64,000 nt of DNA from Marinoscillum sp. MHG1-6 (GTDB taxonomy: Bacteria; Bacteroidota; Bacteroidia; Cytophagales; Cyclobacteriaceae): NCBI RefSeq assembly GCF_024714475.1, contig NZ_JAMZMI010000005.1, positions 206,350 to 270,349 on the forward strand, written 5' to 3'. Positions within the stretch are counted from its first letter, which is position 1. Each line of letters starts with the position of its first letter. The position numbers were made by a program, and so were the translations under genes. A model generated the notes under the pieces. It saw only the letters and a program-made list of their open reading frames with translations. It was not told the DNA's origin and searched no databases. This document shows positions 63,567 through 64,000 of this stretch, piece by piece.

Positions 63567-63850
63567 ATGCGCAATGTTTTGAGTTGGCTTACTAAGGATC
63601 AATCGGTGTTTCTGGGGGGATCAACCAAAAAATCTGTAGTATCTTTTGATATAGGTCATTTAGATAATGATGATCATGTATCTGTAACAAAATTCATTTA
63701 TCCATTCTAGTGTATCCCAACCGGCTTTCTTCAGTCATTTTCTGCTACTTTTTCATCGGACCAGGCGTCCCCTCAAAAAGCTGGCAAAATCCAGACTGAA
63801 GTCATATTGACCCACATTTTTTTTCTTGATCCGTTATATGGTTTTCATAA
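63567..63850. other. Intergenic segment, no supported gene
   Basis: I see no convincing reading frame, tRNA or repeat between the second terminator and the stop codon at 63851. A 61-codon plus-strand frame (63525-63710) begins inside the tRNA fragment and terminator and is not credible as a gene. Confidence 0.5.
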
Positions 63851-64000
63851 CTAATATTTCCACGGATTGAACCTGCCCATCATGTAATCCTGACATTGTA
63901 TGATCAGTACTTTTTCTTTCCCATTATCCCAAATGGGCGTGAAACCGTAATCGTAGCATAAATAATATGTGGCGCCTTTTGTTGATTGATAGAGATTTGT
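63851..64000 (-). CDS. C-terminal end of an unrecognised protein, partial
   Basis: On the minus strand a frame is open from the window edge to TAG at 63851-63853, giving 49 residues that read like protein: ...YLCYDYGFTPIWDNGK... and a tail MMGRFNPWKY. Composition and aromatic content are consistent with coding. The start lies to the right of the window. No family can be assigned from this piece. Confidence 0.6.
   Translation of the reverse strand, partial: TNLYQSTKGATYYLCYDYGFTPIWDNGKEKVLIIQCQDYMMGRFNPWKY

Noticed and set aside
63525..63710. 61-codon plus-strand frame
   Set aside because: It begins inside the tRNA 3' fragment and runs through a perfect terminator hairpin. Composition is not protein-like in that part.

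Overview
The window looks like core chromosome of a marine or soil member of the Bacteroidota, most likely a Cytophagales-type bacterium (Fulvivirga, Roseivirga or Marivirga-like). This is inferred from gene families and signals, not from a database search. The evidence is an alternative complex III plus caa3-oxidase operon, two proteins with type IX secretion C-terminal sorting tails, GSCFA, DUF5683 and YHYH family proteins, a SerB-SerA fusion, a tandem Ddl fusion, and several promoters of the Bacteroidota form TTTG-N19/20-TAnnTTTG. There are no transposases, prophage genes or CRISPR arrays. The only accessory-looking stretch is the right end.

Layout, left to right. (1) 1-14,668, minus strand: one respiratory operon with a recognisable promoter at 14,637-14,668. 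It encodes ActA-ActF (alternative complex III), then oxidase subunits II and I, heme A synthase, heme O synthase, two subunit III paralogs and a truncated subunit IV. (2) 14,894-20,936: a serine hydrolase, then serine biosynthesis on the plus strand (a fused phosphoserine phosphatase/phosphoglycerate dehydrogenase, a YtxJ-like protein, a 43-aa ORF, a SerC-type aminotransferase) and a tandem universal stress protein. (3) 20,950-24,198: a MarR regulator divergent from an ECF sigma operon with a one-TM protein, a Spy/CpxP-like protein and an outer-membrane-like protein. (4) 24,280-32,358: housekeeping genes pyrG, yidC, parA, parB, a DUF5683 protein, dapB and an unusual lepB. (5) 32,362-36,879: ung, apaG, a methyltransferase, a coiled-coil membrane protein, and a YHYH lipoprotein with a small membrane-anchored partner. 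(6) 37,079-38,140: rpsF-rpsR-rplI. (7) 38,214-45,527: GSCFA and DUF255 proteins, a 67-aa ORF, priA, and an overlapping pair of small envelope proteins. (8) 45,600-50,899, minus strand: carbonic anhydrase, surE, an unknown protein, ribBA and a dnaG whose zinc ligands are gone. (9) 51,064-62,774: mrp, a NifU-like protein, a secreted M43 protease, tandem Ddl, a PASTA protein, a second type IX cargo protein, an M50 protease and a HAD phosphatase.

(10) 62,859-63,566 is the most unusual part. Four 98-100 bp tandem units are derived from the 5' half of a tRNA and lie exactly in register with an intact tRNA(CAT) gene at 63,255-63,328, which acts as the fifth unit. Each unit has a 14-nt insertion in the anticodon loop that forms an extended hairpin, a different but still self-complementary T-arm position, and a retained acceptor-like helix. 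About 160 bp downstream is a copy of the tRNA 3' end interrupted by a palindrome and followed by its own terminator. The arrangement recalls the rtT repeats of the E. coli tyrT locus, but here the copied part is the 5' side and lies upstream. I regard it as the best candidate for an undescribed element.

The rest is largely ordinary core genome, with some protein-level oddities: a zinc-less primase, an Asn at a normal heme-ligand position in heme A synthase, a Cys-less YtxJ relative, and gene fusions.
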